In this document: positions 1 through 8,116 of the stretch, in pieces
Layout of the letters: each line of letters starts with the position of its first letter
Numbering within the stretch: position 1 is the stretch's first letter
Source of the DNA: CAZCZY01 sp964503525
Lineage (GTDB): Bacteria > Patescibacteriota > JAUYIX01
Reading direction: 5' to 3'
Length of the DNA: 14,023 nt
Assembly: GCA_964503525.1 (NCBI GenBank)
Contig: CAZCZY010000025.1
Coordinates: forward strand, 1 to 14,023
Made by a program: the position numbers and the translations under genes
The notes under the pieces: model-generated
Told to the model about the DNA's origin: nothing
The model's input: only the letters and a program-made list of their open reading frames with translations
The model's database searches: none

Positions 1-59
1 ATCTTGCCTGGGTGACCTTTGCGTCGCTCCTCAACTTCGCCATCTGGCGGCTGAACTAA
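1..59 (+). CDS. TspO/MBR family protein, C-terminal end only
   Basis: The window opens inside a + strand reading frame whose codons begin at base 3 and which ends with TAA at 57-59. The visible peptide reads LAWVTFASLLNFAIWRLN. This closely resembles the end of the last transmembrane helix of TspO/MBR (tryptophan-rich sensory, translocator) proteins, which typically finish with W-V-x-F-A-x-x-L-N-x-A-I-W-R-L-N. TspO proteins are five-helix membrane proteins that bind porphyrins and related ligands. Only 18 residues are seen, so the family call rests on this tail alone. The stop codon directly abuts the stop codon of the convergent STAS-like gene. Confidence 0.7.
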   Translation, partial: LAWVTFASLLNFAIWRLN

Positions 60-338
60 TCAAGGCTGTCTCAATTTTATCTTGAGAATTTGCAGTGTCG
101 CATCGACCGAAGAATTATCTACAGGTGCTAACCGCAAACGATCGCCGTACGTTTTACTCAAAGGCGTAATGAACTCATCGGCCCAACCCGGTGACAAAAC
201 AGCAACTCCCGTGAAATCCAAAATAATTTCTTCGTTTGTGTTGCTTGATTGGAGTGTTGATTGGTAGCCTAAAAAGGCTTCGCGACCGTCTGATCGAGAC
301 GTAAGTATTGTTCCAAACTTTTTGAGCAATACCGTCAT
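60..338 (-). CDS. STAS-like domain protein (DUF4325 type)
   Basis: A 92-residue protein built almost entirely of one small alpha/beta domain. A beta-strand with a following turn, ILDFTGVAVLSPGWADEF (residues about 39-56), matches the core of DUF4325 STAS-like proteins, where an LDF-x-G-V strand is followed by a serine-containing turn and an ADEF helix. An S-R-x-x-G-R-E motif (15-20) fits the usual N-terminal part. STAS folds often act as small protein-protein switches, but the partner is not visible here: no histidine-kinase-like ATPase or sigma factor lies next to it. The ATG lies 24 nt downstream of the AAA ATPase stop codon, so the two are probably co-transcribed. The role is unknown. Confidence 0.7.
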   Translation of the reverse strand: MTVLLKKFGTILTSRSDGREAFLGYQSTLQSSNTNEEIILDFTGVAVLSPGWADEFITPLSKTYGDRLRLAPVDNSSVDATLQILKIKLRQP

Positions 339-362
339 ACTAATAATTGAGCTGTCGCACCA

Positions 363-1802
363 TTAAGCAAGTAAAAAATACTGCAACGGGATGCTCACAA
401 TATTCTTTTTCTCGTTCACCGTGAGTGGACCTTCAGAAATCACTATCCCATACCTCGCACGTACGCCTGGCTTCTGCATAGTATGCTCGACCTGAGCCGG
501 TGATTTAGCCCCAAAACCCACTTCAATGACGTATACCGCTGAGCGGTATCGCACAATAAAGTCGGCACCACCAGCTGCACTGTCGTACGTAATGGCTGTA
601 TCGGTCCTACCTGCAAAGAGTCTGCGTAGATAAAGGCCAATTGTATCTTCGAGCAATTTGCCTTTGTATGTATCTTTTGACCTCGTGTTGCCAATAAAAT
701 TGAAATACATAGAGCGAAAAGCTGGCGAAGTAAACAGATACTTAGAAGGTTGCCGCGTCTGTAACATATGGGATCCATGCGGGAACACACGCCAAATTGT
801 TTCCGTACGCTCAAGGGTATCCAGGATGTGAGCAAGTACTGGACGGCTGATCGCCATATTCTTAGATAGGCTGCTCGTGCTCAATTGTTCTGATTCTGAT
901 ATTGCATACAACACCATTGGTATTTTTGAAACGGTATCAGCGGAGAACTGAGCGATCTGCGGGATGTCAGTGCCAACAACACGTTCAAGTGTTTTTTTTA
1001 TTTGGTCATACACGAGCGCCTCGTTGTTCAAAGAAACCATAAAGGGCAGTGAACCAAAGCGCATGTAGCGCTCGACATCGCGAGGATCAGTCTCGATCCA
1101 ATACTGCTTAACCTTGGCAGACAAAGTTTGTAGAGCCTCGTACACACCTTTTGCGTTTTTGGCATTAAACATCGCTTGCCGGACCTCTAATCCGAGTCCC
1201 TTTATCTCGGTTTTTCTATTTTTGATTTTGATGAACTCAGAAAAGCTCATCGGATGAAGTTTCTCGAGGATCGATCGTCGAGCCACGTCGGTACTTGCTT
1301 GTAAAGCGAGAGCAGAGGATCCGGTAGCCATAATAAAAACATTTTTTGAACGATCGTAGACGGTCTTTAACAGCACGCCCCATTTTTTGTCGTATTGCAC
1401 CTCATCTAGAAACAGGAAAACTGGTTCTGCAAGTTGCTCAAAAGACGAACCAAGGATTTCTTCGTATATCTCTAAAACATCTTTTAAACTCGCACCAAAA
1501 ACCTCAGTGACTTGGTCTACTGATAAAAATAGTCTGCGTCTATTTTCAACCTTGGTCTGGTCGTACAGCTGCGAGAGCAGTGTTGTTTTCCCGGCTCCCC
1601 GCAGTCCGTACATAGTTATCCATCGTACGGATCTGTTTCCTGCCTGGAAGCTGCGAATATAGCCTGCAAGTCGTACAAAAGCGTTACGCCCCAACCTGCG
1701 GTGATTGTGCTCATCAAAAATATTAGCCTTTACACGAAAGTCTGCGTTTGAAATTTGATCCTGCAAAAAAGCATAGATTTTTGCCTTTTGGTCCGTATTC
1801 AT
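363..1802 (-). CDS. AAA family ATPase with C-terminal DUF4143-type domain
   Basis: A 479-residue protein. A P-loop is seen at residues 66-74 (GLRGAGKTT), Walker B at about 129-137 (FLFLDEVQY) and a sensor-like GSSA at 161-164. These are typical of AAA_14 ATPases. A helix-turn-helix-like stretch (about 306-335) follows, then a C-terminal region with GGADFIV (411-417) and VIEVGFG (425-431), a PD-(D/E)XK-like core of the DUF4143 class. Such proteins are widespread in bacteria and archaea, often in accessory regions, and their biochemical function is mostly unknown. A short leader with AAGGAT lies just before the ATG. A predicted promoter with an inverted repeat sits directly upstream, suggesting its own regulated transcription unit with the STAS-like gene. 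A run of eight A (coding strand) near window position 992-999 does not break the frame. Confidence 0.85.
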   Translation of the reverse strand: MNTDQKAKIYAFLQDQISNADFRVKANIFDEHNHRRLGRNAFVRLAGYIRSFQAGNRSVRWITMYGLRGAGKTTLLSQLYDQTKVENRRRLFLSVDQVTEVFGASLKDVLEIYEEILGSSFEQLAEPVFLFLDEVQYDKKWGVLLKTVYDRSKNVFIMATGSSALALQASTDVARRSILEKLHPMSFSEFIKIKNRKTEIKGLGLEVRQAMFNAKNAKGVYEALQTLSAKVKQYWIETDPRDVERYMRFGSLPFMVSLNNEALVYDQIKKTLERVVGTDIPQIAQFSADTVSKIPMVLYAISESEQLSTSSLSKNMAISRPVLAHILDTLERTETIWRVFPHGSHMLQTRQPSKYLFTSPAFRSMYFNFIGNTRSKDTYKGKLLEDTIGLYLRRLFAGRTDTAITYDSAAGGADFIVRYRSAVYVIEVGFGAKSPAQVEHTMQKPGVRARYGIVISEGPLTVNEKKNIVSIPLQYFLLA

Positions 1803-1817
1803 ATCCTTGTAACTCCG

Positions 1818-1847
1818 ATTGTACCAGCAAGTGCGCTTACTTGTAAA
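1818..1847 (-). promoter_or_regulatory. Predicted sigma70-type promoter of the AAA ATPase gene
   Basis: Read on the - strand, TTTACA (1847 to 1842) and TACAAT (1823 to 1818) are separated by 18 nt, each one mismatch from the consensus -35 and -10 boxes. Transcription would start near 1811, leaving a leader of only about 10 nt that contains AAGGAT. The -35 box is inside the right-hand end of an inverted repeat, so a repressor bound there would block it. Confidence 0.5.
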
Positions 1848-1864
1848 TACTTCTTTACAAGTAA
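1837..1864. repeat. Perfect 11-bp inverted repeat, candidate operator
   Basis: TTACTTGTAAA (1837-1847) and TTTACAAGTAA (1854-1864) are exact reverse complements separated by TACTTC. The repeat overlaps the predicted -35 box of the AAA ATPase gene. No U-rich run follows it in a transcribed direction, so it looks more like a dimeric repressor site than a terminator. Confidence 0.55.
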
Positions 1865-1999
1865 TGTATGATTCAATACTTTTGGCTTAGTGCAGCCGTT
1901 AGTATCAGCACTCACTTGCAACTCTCTTAAAGACCCAGAAACATTAAACATAAGGCCTAATTGTAGGCTTGGTACCTTAAGAAAACGTGAAGATAAGCT
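1865..1999. other. Intergenic stretch without a recognised gene
   Basis: This segment lies between the operator-like repeat and the end of the type ISP relic. I see no gene or RNA in it. The only structure is a short imperfect hairpin near 1952-1972 (AAGGCCTA / TAGGCTT with one bulge), which lies downstream of the relic on its strand. It could be the remains of a terminator, but no clear U-run follows. Confidence 0.3.
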
Positions 2000-2302
2000 C
2001 TATACGATCTTTACCGTATCAATCTCCCGCATCACCCTATCCGTCTCCACAAGAACCTTCACGATCCGCTGATAATGCGCAATATCGTCCGAACTCAACT
2101 CTCGCCCCTTACGATCCTTCAACCACTTTTGCGCGGGCTGGTATCCGCCAATATAAAATACCCACGCCACCTGCGGCACATCGCCAAAGTACTGCTCCTT
2201 GTTGATCCAGACCTTGCCGTCTTTGTTAGTCGGCTTCTCAACCAAGTTGGAACCAGCAACCGGATAGGTCGTTACAAAGTCGCTCACTTCGGGTGAATTC
2301 AT
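2000..2302 (-). pseudogene. Relic of type ISP restriction-modification enzyme, C-terminal domain
   Basis: The 100-residue product matches the C-terminal end of type ISP (LlaBIII-like) restriction-methylation enzymes. Recognisable blocks are TYPVAGSN-x-VEK (12-23), VWINKEQYF (31-39), FYIGGYQPAQKWLKDRKGR (49-67) and DIAHYQRIVKVL (73-84). Complete enzymes carry nuclease, helicase and methyltransferase domains ahead of this target-recognition part and are well over 1,000 residues long. Here an in-frame stop lies three codons upstream of the ATG, and only 55 bp separate it from the divergent + strand gene. No helicase or methyltransferase is present, so it is a decayed remnant of an earlier R-M system. 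It might still be expressed as a small protein, which I think unlikely. Confidence 0.75.
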
Positions 2303-2357
2303 ATGATGTTACTTGGGATTTTACAGAACGCACAAACGTAGGTAACGTGGCATATCC

Positions 2358-3164
2358 ATGAAAAAATTTGATCCTAGTAATAGAAACGTCTCGCGCGGAA
2401 AGGTCGATTTTGAAGAAATATCGGCGATTATGCGATTCATGCTTTTTGCGGGTCAACAAGGACAAAACTTTGTACTGAAAGACGTTAATGTAAAAAACGG
2501 GGCTGGCGACTATGATTTTTTACTCGAGGGGAGGCCAGGAGAGCAATTGGCAGTGGAAGCAACCAGTCTGGTCCCTGATAGAAAAAGTTTTGGTACAGAC
2601 AAGCAACTTGAAATTATCGCCAAAAAGATAGAAATCGCACTCAACGCACACGAAAAGCGCTTGCTACATGCGTACCACATTGAACACTTGGGAGACATAA
2701 ACGCAAAAGAGCGTACGGCTATTCTGACACTTATCGAGGACAAACCGAGCTTAAAAAAGATAAAGGCGCTTAAGCACAGAAGTTCGTTAGAGCTCGGAGC
2801 GGGTGTCTTTATTAAGGCAGGTTTAATAAGAGGCAAAAGTCACTTTGTTTCAGTGCCCCGTTCAGGACAATGGGCAGGTACGGAAAAGGAATGGACTAAT
2901 ATTATTTCAGAAATGAAACGCGTTATTGAAAAAAAGGATGCGTCATTCAAAGGCCTTTCAAGTGATATTAAGAAAAAGTTGATTGTGATTGTTAATGAAG
3001 CCGTAGTTATGCCGGATGAATCCGAGTTTGCGGAAAGAGTAAAGCGCGGCGGGGTACGACTCCACCACTCAGACTACCTGGTATTTTTTTGGGACTGGGG
3101 CATGCCCATCGTATTTAACAGTAAGTTAAAGACAGTAGAACCTGCCTTATTCCTCATACAATAG
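2358..3164 (+). CDS. Uncharacterised protein, possible PD-(D/E)XK-like nuclease fold
   Basis: A 268-residue protein that I do not recognise as a named family. Near the N terminus, after a helix containing E19-E20, the pattern G-D-Y-D-F-L-L-E (50-57) is followed by L-A-V-E-A-T (64-69). This spacing (D53, E67-x-T69) resembles the strand-turn-strand core of PD-(D/E)XK nucleases, although the usual lysine is replaced by threonine, so activity is doubtful. The rest is lysine-rich and helical, with a hydrophobic C-terminal segment (DYLVFFWDWGMPIVF). It has no signal peptide or clear membrane helix. It is the only + strand gene among the central genes. It sits between a type ISP relic and a type III system, converging on res with a 5-bp gap, so a role in defence is a guess from context. 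Confidence 0.55.
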   Translation: MKKFDPSNRNVSRGKVDFEEISAIMRFMLFAGQQGQNFVLKDVNVKNGAGDYDFLLEGRPGEQLAVEATSLVPDRKSFGTDKQLEIIAKKIEIALNAHEKRLLHAYHIEHLGDINAKERTAILTLIEDKPSLKKIKALKHRSSLELGAGVFIKAGLIRGKSHFVSVPRSGQWAGTEKEWTNIISEMKRVIEKKDASFKGLSSDIKKKLIVIVNEAVVMPDESEFAERVKRGGVRLHHSDYLVFFWDWGMPIVFNSKLKTVEPALFLIQ

Positions 3165-3169
3165 GTTTT

Positions 3170-5674
3170 TCACCCTAACATTTCATTTAATTTCTGTTGC
3201 CACTCGTCTTGGTAGACAACCTCAAACTGCATCTTGGGGAGACGCAATTTAAGGCCAAGGGCATTAAGGGCGATAGGCTTGGCGTATTGGTTGCAGAGAT
3301 CAAAGATGGACTGCTTGTATTCCGTGTCTTCATTCTTAAGGTGCAGCCCTTTTGTCTCAACCACAAAAACCTTCTCAACTAACTCGCGCTTGTCGCCCTC
3401 CTCGGTAAACACAAAGTCCGGGTAGATCTTGCCCTTTTGCCAACCCTGAATTACATAGTCCCGTTTGGCTGCATTTCTAAACCAAAACAGTAACTTTTCC
3501 TGATCCTCGAGGTACCAGGCAACATCTCGCTCAACACTATTAAACTCATCTTCCGGATTAAAATCGAACAAACTCCTCTGCAAAGGCTGGTTATTCCGCT
3601 GAGTAAGAGTTTTTACGTTATCCCGCTCGACCTTTACTTTGTCCGGGAAGGTGAAGCCTAGCTCCTTGCTTATCACCAAGAACCGAATCTTCTCCGCCTT
3701 GAGCAACTTTTTGAACTCAACCTGCGCCAGTCGATCGCGCTCATTAGCAAGCTCCGTGCGAAGTGACTCAATAATGAAAACTAAATTTTGCGCCACCATC
3801 GATTTGCTATAACGCTTGAGCAATGCGGCTACCACTTTATGTCCAAGCTCATGTGCAATCCACGGATTTGGCACAACTTCGAGCAGGTGGCGTGCTACAA
3901 AACCGTCGTTGATCTCAAGTCCACCGTCATTGATCTTGGCAACAGTCTTTTGTTGCAGCATTTTATTGGCCTCGTCGGCAAGTTCGTATTCAATCTCAGT
4001 GCCACTGCCATCAACTTTAGACAGCGTTAAGTGCTTTGTGTCCTTACTGTCGACCGCATCCCATGACACACGCGAGAGAATGTCCATCTCGTAGTCGACT
4101 TCACGCCACTTAGCCCCGTCCTTTATCGCAAAGACCGGCAACACAACACGCTGGGCCGCCTTTTTAAACTTGCTTCGCATTGCGACTGTGCGTTTACGAT
4201 GTGATCCGGAAGCCGTCTCGGTATCATCGGACGCAATATGGGCCGCTAAATCACCGAGCCCTTCCATCTCAAAACCTTTAGTAATCTCATCAATAAGCGA
4301 CTTGGCGTTTGGTCGAAACGTAAACACGTAGCTCTCATCCAGAGCCTCGATGCCAGTCTTACGCGCATAGGGTTGCCGTAAAATCCGGCCGACCAACTGC
4401 GTCAAAGCAGTTTTAGACGCCGGGTTAGTCAGGATCGTCAGCACATACGCAAATGGATTATCCCATCCTTCTTGTAAGGCTTGCTTTGTAATGATGTAAC
4501 GAACCGGACTATCACTTGCTTGCAGATCCAGACCTTCAATTTCCTTGAGTTCTGCAGATACGACCTTAACCTGCTCCGCGGGGATGCCAGCTGTCTTTAT
4601 TAAATATTCGCGCACGTCCTCTGAGTGAATATACCTGGCGCCGCGCTGCTCCTTACCGGTGCGCTCAACCTGAATCAGCGCCATCGGCCGGATATACACG
4701 CCGGTACTCTCGCGGTAGAGCTTGGCAGCCTTCTCGAGCGCATTACGTTTGTCGATACTCGCAAGCAGCGTGTCATGCCAATCCGGACTGGTCTTATTGA
4801 TCAGGTGCAAATCGAGCTTGATCATCTCCTCGCGATCAAGTTCCCGCCCACGCACATCAACCAGCCAATTGCTCTCTTCTGGCGGTGTCGCCGATAGCTC
4901 CACAATCATCGTAGGGTTGAACCCAGCCAGCGTATCCTGCGCCATCTTGCCGTAGGCCTTGTGCCCCTCGTCGAGGATGATGAGCGGCTGCAGCATCCGC
5001 AGCGTATTACCCAGGGAGGTCTTAATCTGCCGCCCCCAAAAGCCGGATTCCTCGCTAAAGACATCAAGATTAGGGAACTTCTCAAGTAGGGTCGTCTGCT
5101 TTTTGCGATCGTCTTCACTCGGAAAGAACTCCGTAAAGGCGCCGTTGTCTCTAAACATGCGGAGTGTTTCTTTGAGCTGCCGGTTTGCAGAGGGCAGCAT
5201 CAACATGAGCACGACAAGGTTCTCGCGCACGTCTTGCGGACTAAAGCCGTCTTTCTTTTCGACGATCATGGTGCGGCCACCACTCGCGATATCGAGGTGC
5301 TGACGGTACGGGTCGTCACGGTCGCGCAGTTTCTTAATTGTTTGTGAAAATATTTGAGCGGTTGGGACGACCCAAAGCACTAGGCCGGTACGCTTTTTGC
5401 GATAGGTCGTATTGATTAGGTCAATCGCTTTGACTGCGAGCAAGGTTTTGCCGCCACCAGTTGGGATTTTTAGTGCAAACGTAGGTAGCGGTTGCCCGAG
5501 ACCGTTTTTGCGTGAGCGATAGGGTCGACCAACGTTGGCCTCTTTCCAGGCTCGTGCCGGAAAATCTTCGACCAAGTCCGGATGCGCCTTTGCCTTAGCG
5601 CGCCACACATCCAGCAGTTTGAGGTACTGCTGAATGTGATCAAGCGTTTTTTGCTGGTATTCCTTAAGTTGCAT
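3170..5674 (-). CDS. res: Type III restriction enzyme, Res helicase-nuclease subunit
   Basis: An 834-residue SF2 helicase with a C-terminal nuclease, the restriction subunit of a type III R-M system. Together with Mod it would translocate from unmodified sites and cut nearby DNA. Motif I is PTGGGKT (71-77), motif II is LDEGH (234-238), motif III is SAT (261-263), and motif VI is QLVGRILR (426-433). The C-terminal PD-(D/E)XK core is YPDF (751-754) followed by VVETKG (771-776), so the catalytic D, E and K are all present. No frameshift or truncation is seen, and length is slightly short for Res. It is the last gene of the operon: its ATG lies inside the end of the HEPN-like gene (11-nt overlap), predicting translational coupling. 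The N-terminal half is more GC-rich than the neighbouring HEPN-like gene. Confidence 0.93.
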   Translation of the reverse strand: MQLKEYQQKTLDHIQQYLKLLDVWRAKAKAHPDLVEDFPARAWKEANVGRPYRSRKNGLGQPLPTFALKIPTGGGKTLLAVKAIDLINTTYRKKRTGLVLWVVPTAQIFSQTIKKLRDRDDPYRQHLDIASGGRTMIVEKKDGFSPQDVRENLVVLMLMLPSANRQLKETLRMFRDNGAFTEFFPSEDDRKKQTTLLEKFPNLDVFSEESGFWGRQIKTSLGNTLRMLQPLIILDEGHKAYGKMAQDTLAGFNPTMIVELSATPPEESNWLVDVRGRELDREEMIKLDLHLINKTSPDWHDTLLASIDKRNALEKAAKLYRESTGVYIRPMALIQVERTGKEQRGARYIHSEDVREYLIKTAGIPAEQVKVVSAELKEIEGLDLQASDSPVRYIITKQALQEGWDNPFAYVLTILTNPASKTALTQLVGRILRQPYARKTGIEALDESYVFTFRPNAKSLIDEITKGFEMEGLGDLAAHIASDDTETASGSHRKRTVAMRSKFKKAAQRVVLPVFAIKDGAKWREVDYEMDILSRVSWDAVDSKDTKHLTLSKVDGSGTEIEYELADEANKMLQQKTVAKINDGGLEINDGFVARHLLEVVPNPWIAHELGHKVVAALLKRYSKSMVAQNLVFIIESLRTELANERDRLAQVEFKKLLKAEKIRFLVISKELGFTFPDKVKVERDNVKTLTQRNNQPLQRSLFDFNPEDEFNSVERDVAWYLEDQEKLLFWFRNAAKRDYVIQGWQKGKIYPDFVFTEEGDKRELVEKVFVVETKGLHLKNEDTEYKQSIFDLCNQYAKPIALNALGLKLRLPKMQFEVVYQDEWQQKLNEMLG

Positions 5675-6494
5675 TCATTTTTTGCCCATACTTTTGCAAC
5701 AGATTCTCGAACACCTGCTGTGCTTCAGAACAATTAAGTCGTCCAGCGCCCGCATCTGCGTTCACTTCATGGTTGTCTGCGAACTTGACCCTTAAATGAT
5801 CCGCGAGTGCATTGCAATGCTCCGTTGTAGTTTCATAAAAGTATTTGCTAATTGCTCCCAGGTGCAGTTCTATTTGCTTTGTATTTTCTTCGTTGAGGAG
5901 CACAAGTTTGCCCCATAGATCCCCATCCTTTGGTATCAAATCCATAAAGCTCCTCCGCTCATCCCTGAACAATCGCGTCCCATAAGTTGGGCGATCATGC
6001 CCTACGGAACGGGCAATGTAGTCAGGCACAAACCTATGCGCATACGCATTGCGGAACACTCTTAACAACTTTGCAAAGTTGTGTAAGGCGTCTAGATTGT
6101 TCATTTCCTTGGCTTTTGCCTTAAAACTCTTCATAAATGCTTCGTGGCCAAAGGATGCTTGCGTTGTCTGGTTTATCTCGTGGAGATCATCTGCCAAAAA
6201 AGCGAATGCTTCTAATATTGCGAAAAGATCGACGACAAGATATTGGAAGCGAGCATAAGTAAACAAGTCCTCGGCACCCCTCTCGAAGGCTTCAAGGCTG
6301 GTTGCGAGGCCCGCGGTTGAAAAGAGTAGTTTGTGCTCTATGCCACTCACGAGATCAAACTGCGGCTGGCCAATTTTGCCTTCTTTTAGTATGGCCGCAT
6401 TTCTGAATTGCCAGAACTGGAGCACTCTTTTTTCGAGAATACATCGGTAGAGTTGTCCTTGGTCCCTCGCAATGTCAGGAAATACTGGCGGCAT
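5664..6494 (-). CDS. HEPN-like protein between mod and res (RNAYAH motif)
   Basis: A 276-residue, mostly helical soluble protein. Residues 148-153 read R-N-A-Y-A-H, after a helix ending KLLRVF. This fits the R-x4-6-H signature, with a polar residue after the arginine, that marks the catalytic site of HEPN ribonucleases. Preceding helices (about 82-105 and 120-147) give a plausible four-helix HEPN arrangement. HEPN proteins are known as toxin RNases and as effectors in abortive defence. The gene starts 2 nt after the Mod stop codon and overlaps the start of Res by 11 nt, so it is made stoichiometrically with them. It is not a normal subunit of type III enzymes. I recognise no closer family; the HEPN assignment rests on one motif and predicted helix content. 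Confidence 0.55.
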   Translation of the reverse strand: MPPVFPDIARDQGQLYRCILEKRVLQFWQFRNAAILKEGKIGQPQFDLVSGIEHKLLFSTAGLATSLEAFERGAEDLFTYARFQYLVVDLFAILEAFAFLADDLHEINQTTQASFGHEAFMKSFKAKAKEMNNLDALHNFAKLLRVFRNAYAHRFVPDYIARSVGHDRPTYGTRLFRDERRSFMDLIPKDGDLWGKLVLLNEENTKQIELHLGAISKYFYETTTEHCNALADHLRVKFADNHEVNADAGAGRLNCSEAQQVFENLLQKYGQKMNAT

Positions 6495-6496
6495 TT

Positions 6497-8116
6497 CTAT
6501 TTCGCCAACCTATAAATCTCAAACGGCAACTGCGCAAAGTCGATCCGGAACTCATCTACGTGCTCCTGGCTCAAATACTTAGTCGGTGCAAAGACCAACC
6601 GTCGTCGACCGCCACGCCCTTTACCCAAGCCGCGCGCCCACTCCAACGTCAACGCCGTCTTCTTCAAATAATCCAGATCCGGCTCGTACATTAAATACAC
6701 ATCGTAATCCTTGGACGCCCCAATAAACCCACGCTTGAGGTCGATGGCCTTCTCGTTAAACTCCTCACCCGTCGCCGTGTAAAAAATGTACCTCGCCAGC
6801 TCTTCGTGCGCCGGCAGCCGGTCGCCCGACAAAATACTTTCAAGTTCAATCGGCTCACCCAGCTCAAAGTAGCTGAACGTCCCGCCCAACCCCTTCTTGA
6901 GCTGCTCGTCCTTGGCCTTAGGCACACCCTTACTCACGCGCCGAACCCGCTCCGCCGTAATCTTGTCCGCATAGTCTTCCATCTCCACCAGGATGAACTT
7001 CCGGTTGCCGCCGTCTTCTTTATTGAGAGCAAGTACTGCGTGGGCGGTTGTGCCTGAACCGGCAAAAGAGTCTAATATCAAATCCTCCTCGTAAGCTACT
7101 TGGCTGACAAGCTCCTTAATTAACCATGATGGCTTAGGAAAATCTAATATCCGCTTTCCGAATATTTGTTCGAGTTCCAAAGTACCGTGTCGAGTGTAGA
7201 TATTTTCACCTACTATCGATGCCAAGTTCGTAAAACTGCTTCTCAGTTCCTTCTGGAATACTTTTCTTCTTGGTCGACCGGACGTTTTTTTGGGCCAGAT
7301 AATTCTATTTTCAGCTATCAGCCGTGACATAGTATTTTTATCGTACCTCCACCCCATTTTTGGCCGTCCGTAATTTATGGCAGTTTTTGGATCAATTAAG
7401 TCATAATGACAGTTAGGTCTTAGATGGGCTGGGAGTATGCCCACCATGTTACTACTAGACCAAGGCCCCCTAGGATCATTGTCAGGGTTTGTATATTGTT
7501 CACTTTTTCGTGCGGTGCCCCTGAGCGCGCGCACCTGCTCATCAGTATAACCGCCCTTTGTGAAACAAAGTATATATTCGTGATCGATAGATACGCCTGT
7601 TAAATTTCTATTATCCTTATTTTGTCGCGATTTCCATATTAGCTCTGCGATGAAGTTTTCTTCTCCGAAGATCTCGTCCATAAGCATGCGAAGTCGGGCC
7701 ACCTCATTATCATCGATCGAAACAAAGATCACGCCGTCCTCGCGAAGCAGTTCACGCAATAATTTGAGACGCGGCATCATCATACAGAGCCACTTGTCGT
7801 GACGGGTGAGGTCCTCGCGATCGACCACCTTGCCGAGCCACTCCTGCATCATCGGCGAATTGACGTTGTCGTTGTAGGCCCAGTGTTCGTTGCCGGTGTT
7901 GTAGGGCGGATCGATGTAGATGCACTTGACCTTGCCGGCGTAGGTTGGCAGCAGACTCTTGAGCGCCTTGAGGTTGTCGCCGTGGATTATTACGTTGTCG
8001 TGCAGGCTGACTTTTTTGGTCAGGCTCTTGGATTTGCTTGGAACGAGCTCGTGGTATGGGACCGCGAGGTGGTGGTTCTGGACGAAGGATTTACCTTTGA
8101 AGTGGAGGGAGGGCAT
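6497..8116 (-). CDS. mod: Type III site-specific DNA methyltransferase (Mod)
   Basis: A beta-class N6-adenine methyltransferase of 539 residues from the ATG at 8116. The catalytic motif DPPY comes first (residues 69-72) and the AdoMet-binding motif DSFAGSGTT later (349-357), the order expected for type III Mod. The target-recognition domain lies between them (about 160-320). Mod methylates one strand of the recognition site and guides Res. The frame is open to a TTG at 8167, but homologues I remember begin M-P-x-L-H-F-K-G-K, so the ATG start is preferred; it overlaps the upstream gene by 26 nt. Conserved ends are GC-rich (60-base lines at 6901 and 7921 count 65% and 60% GC), while the recognition domain is AT-rich (28% at 7561), suggesting it was swapped. 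Confidence 0.93.
   Translation of the reverse strand: MPSLHFKGKSFVQNHHLAVPYHELVPSKSKSLTKKVSLHDNVIIHGDNLKALKSLLPTYAGKVKCIYIDPPYNTGNEHWAYNDNVNSPMMQEWLGKVVDREDLTRHDKWLCMMMPRLKLLRELLREDGVIFVSIDDNEVARLRMLMDEIFGEENFIAELIWKSRQNKDNRNLTGVSIDHEYILCFTKGGYTDEQVRALRGTARKSEQYTNPDNDPRGPWSSSNMVGILPAHLRPNCHYDLIDPKTAINYGRPKMGWRYDKNTMSRLIAENRIIWPKKTSGRPRRKVFQKELRSSFTNLASIVGENIYTRHGTLELEQIFGKRILDFPKPSWLIKELVSQVAYEEDLILDSFAGSGTTAHAVLALNKEDGGNRKFILVEMEDYADKITAERVRRVSKGVPKAKDEQLKKGLGGTFSYFELGEPIELESILSGDRLPAHEELARYIFYTATGEEFNEKAIDLKRGFIGASKDYDVYLMYEPDLDYLKKTALTLEWARGLGKGRGGRRRLVFAPTKYLSQEHVDEFRIDFAQLPFEIYRLAK

Noticed and set aside
443..835. 130-codon frame on the same strand inside the AAA ATPase gene
   Set aside because: It lies wholly within the ATPase gene in another frame and its translation shows no domain pattern.
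992..999. Run of eight T (A8 on the coding strand) in the AAA ATPase gene as a slippage or phase-variation site
   Set aside because: The frame is intact, there is no stop directly behind a shifted frame that would make a known short product, and A-rich lysine codons explain the run.
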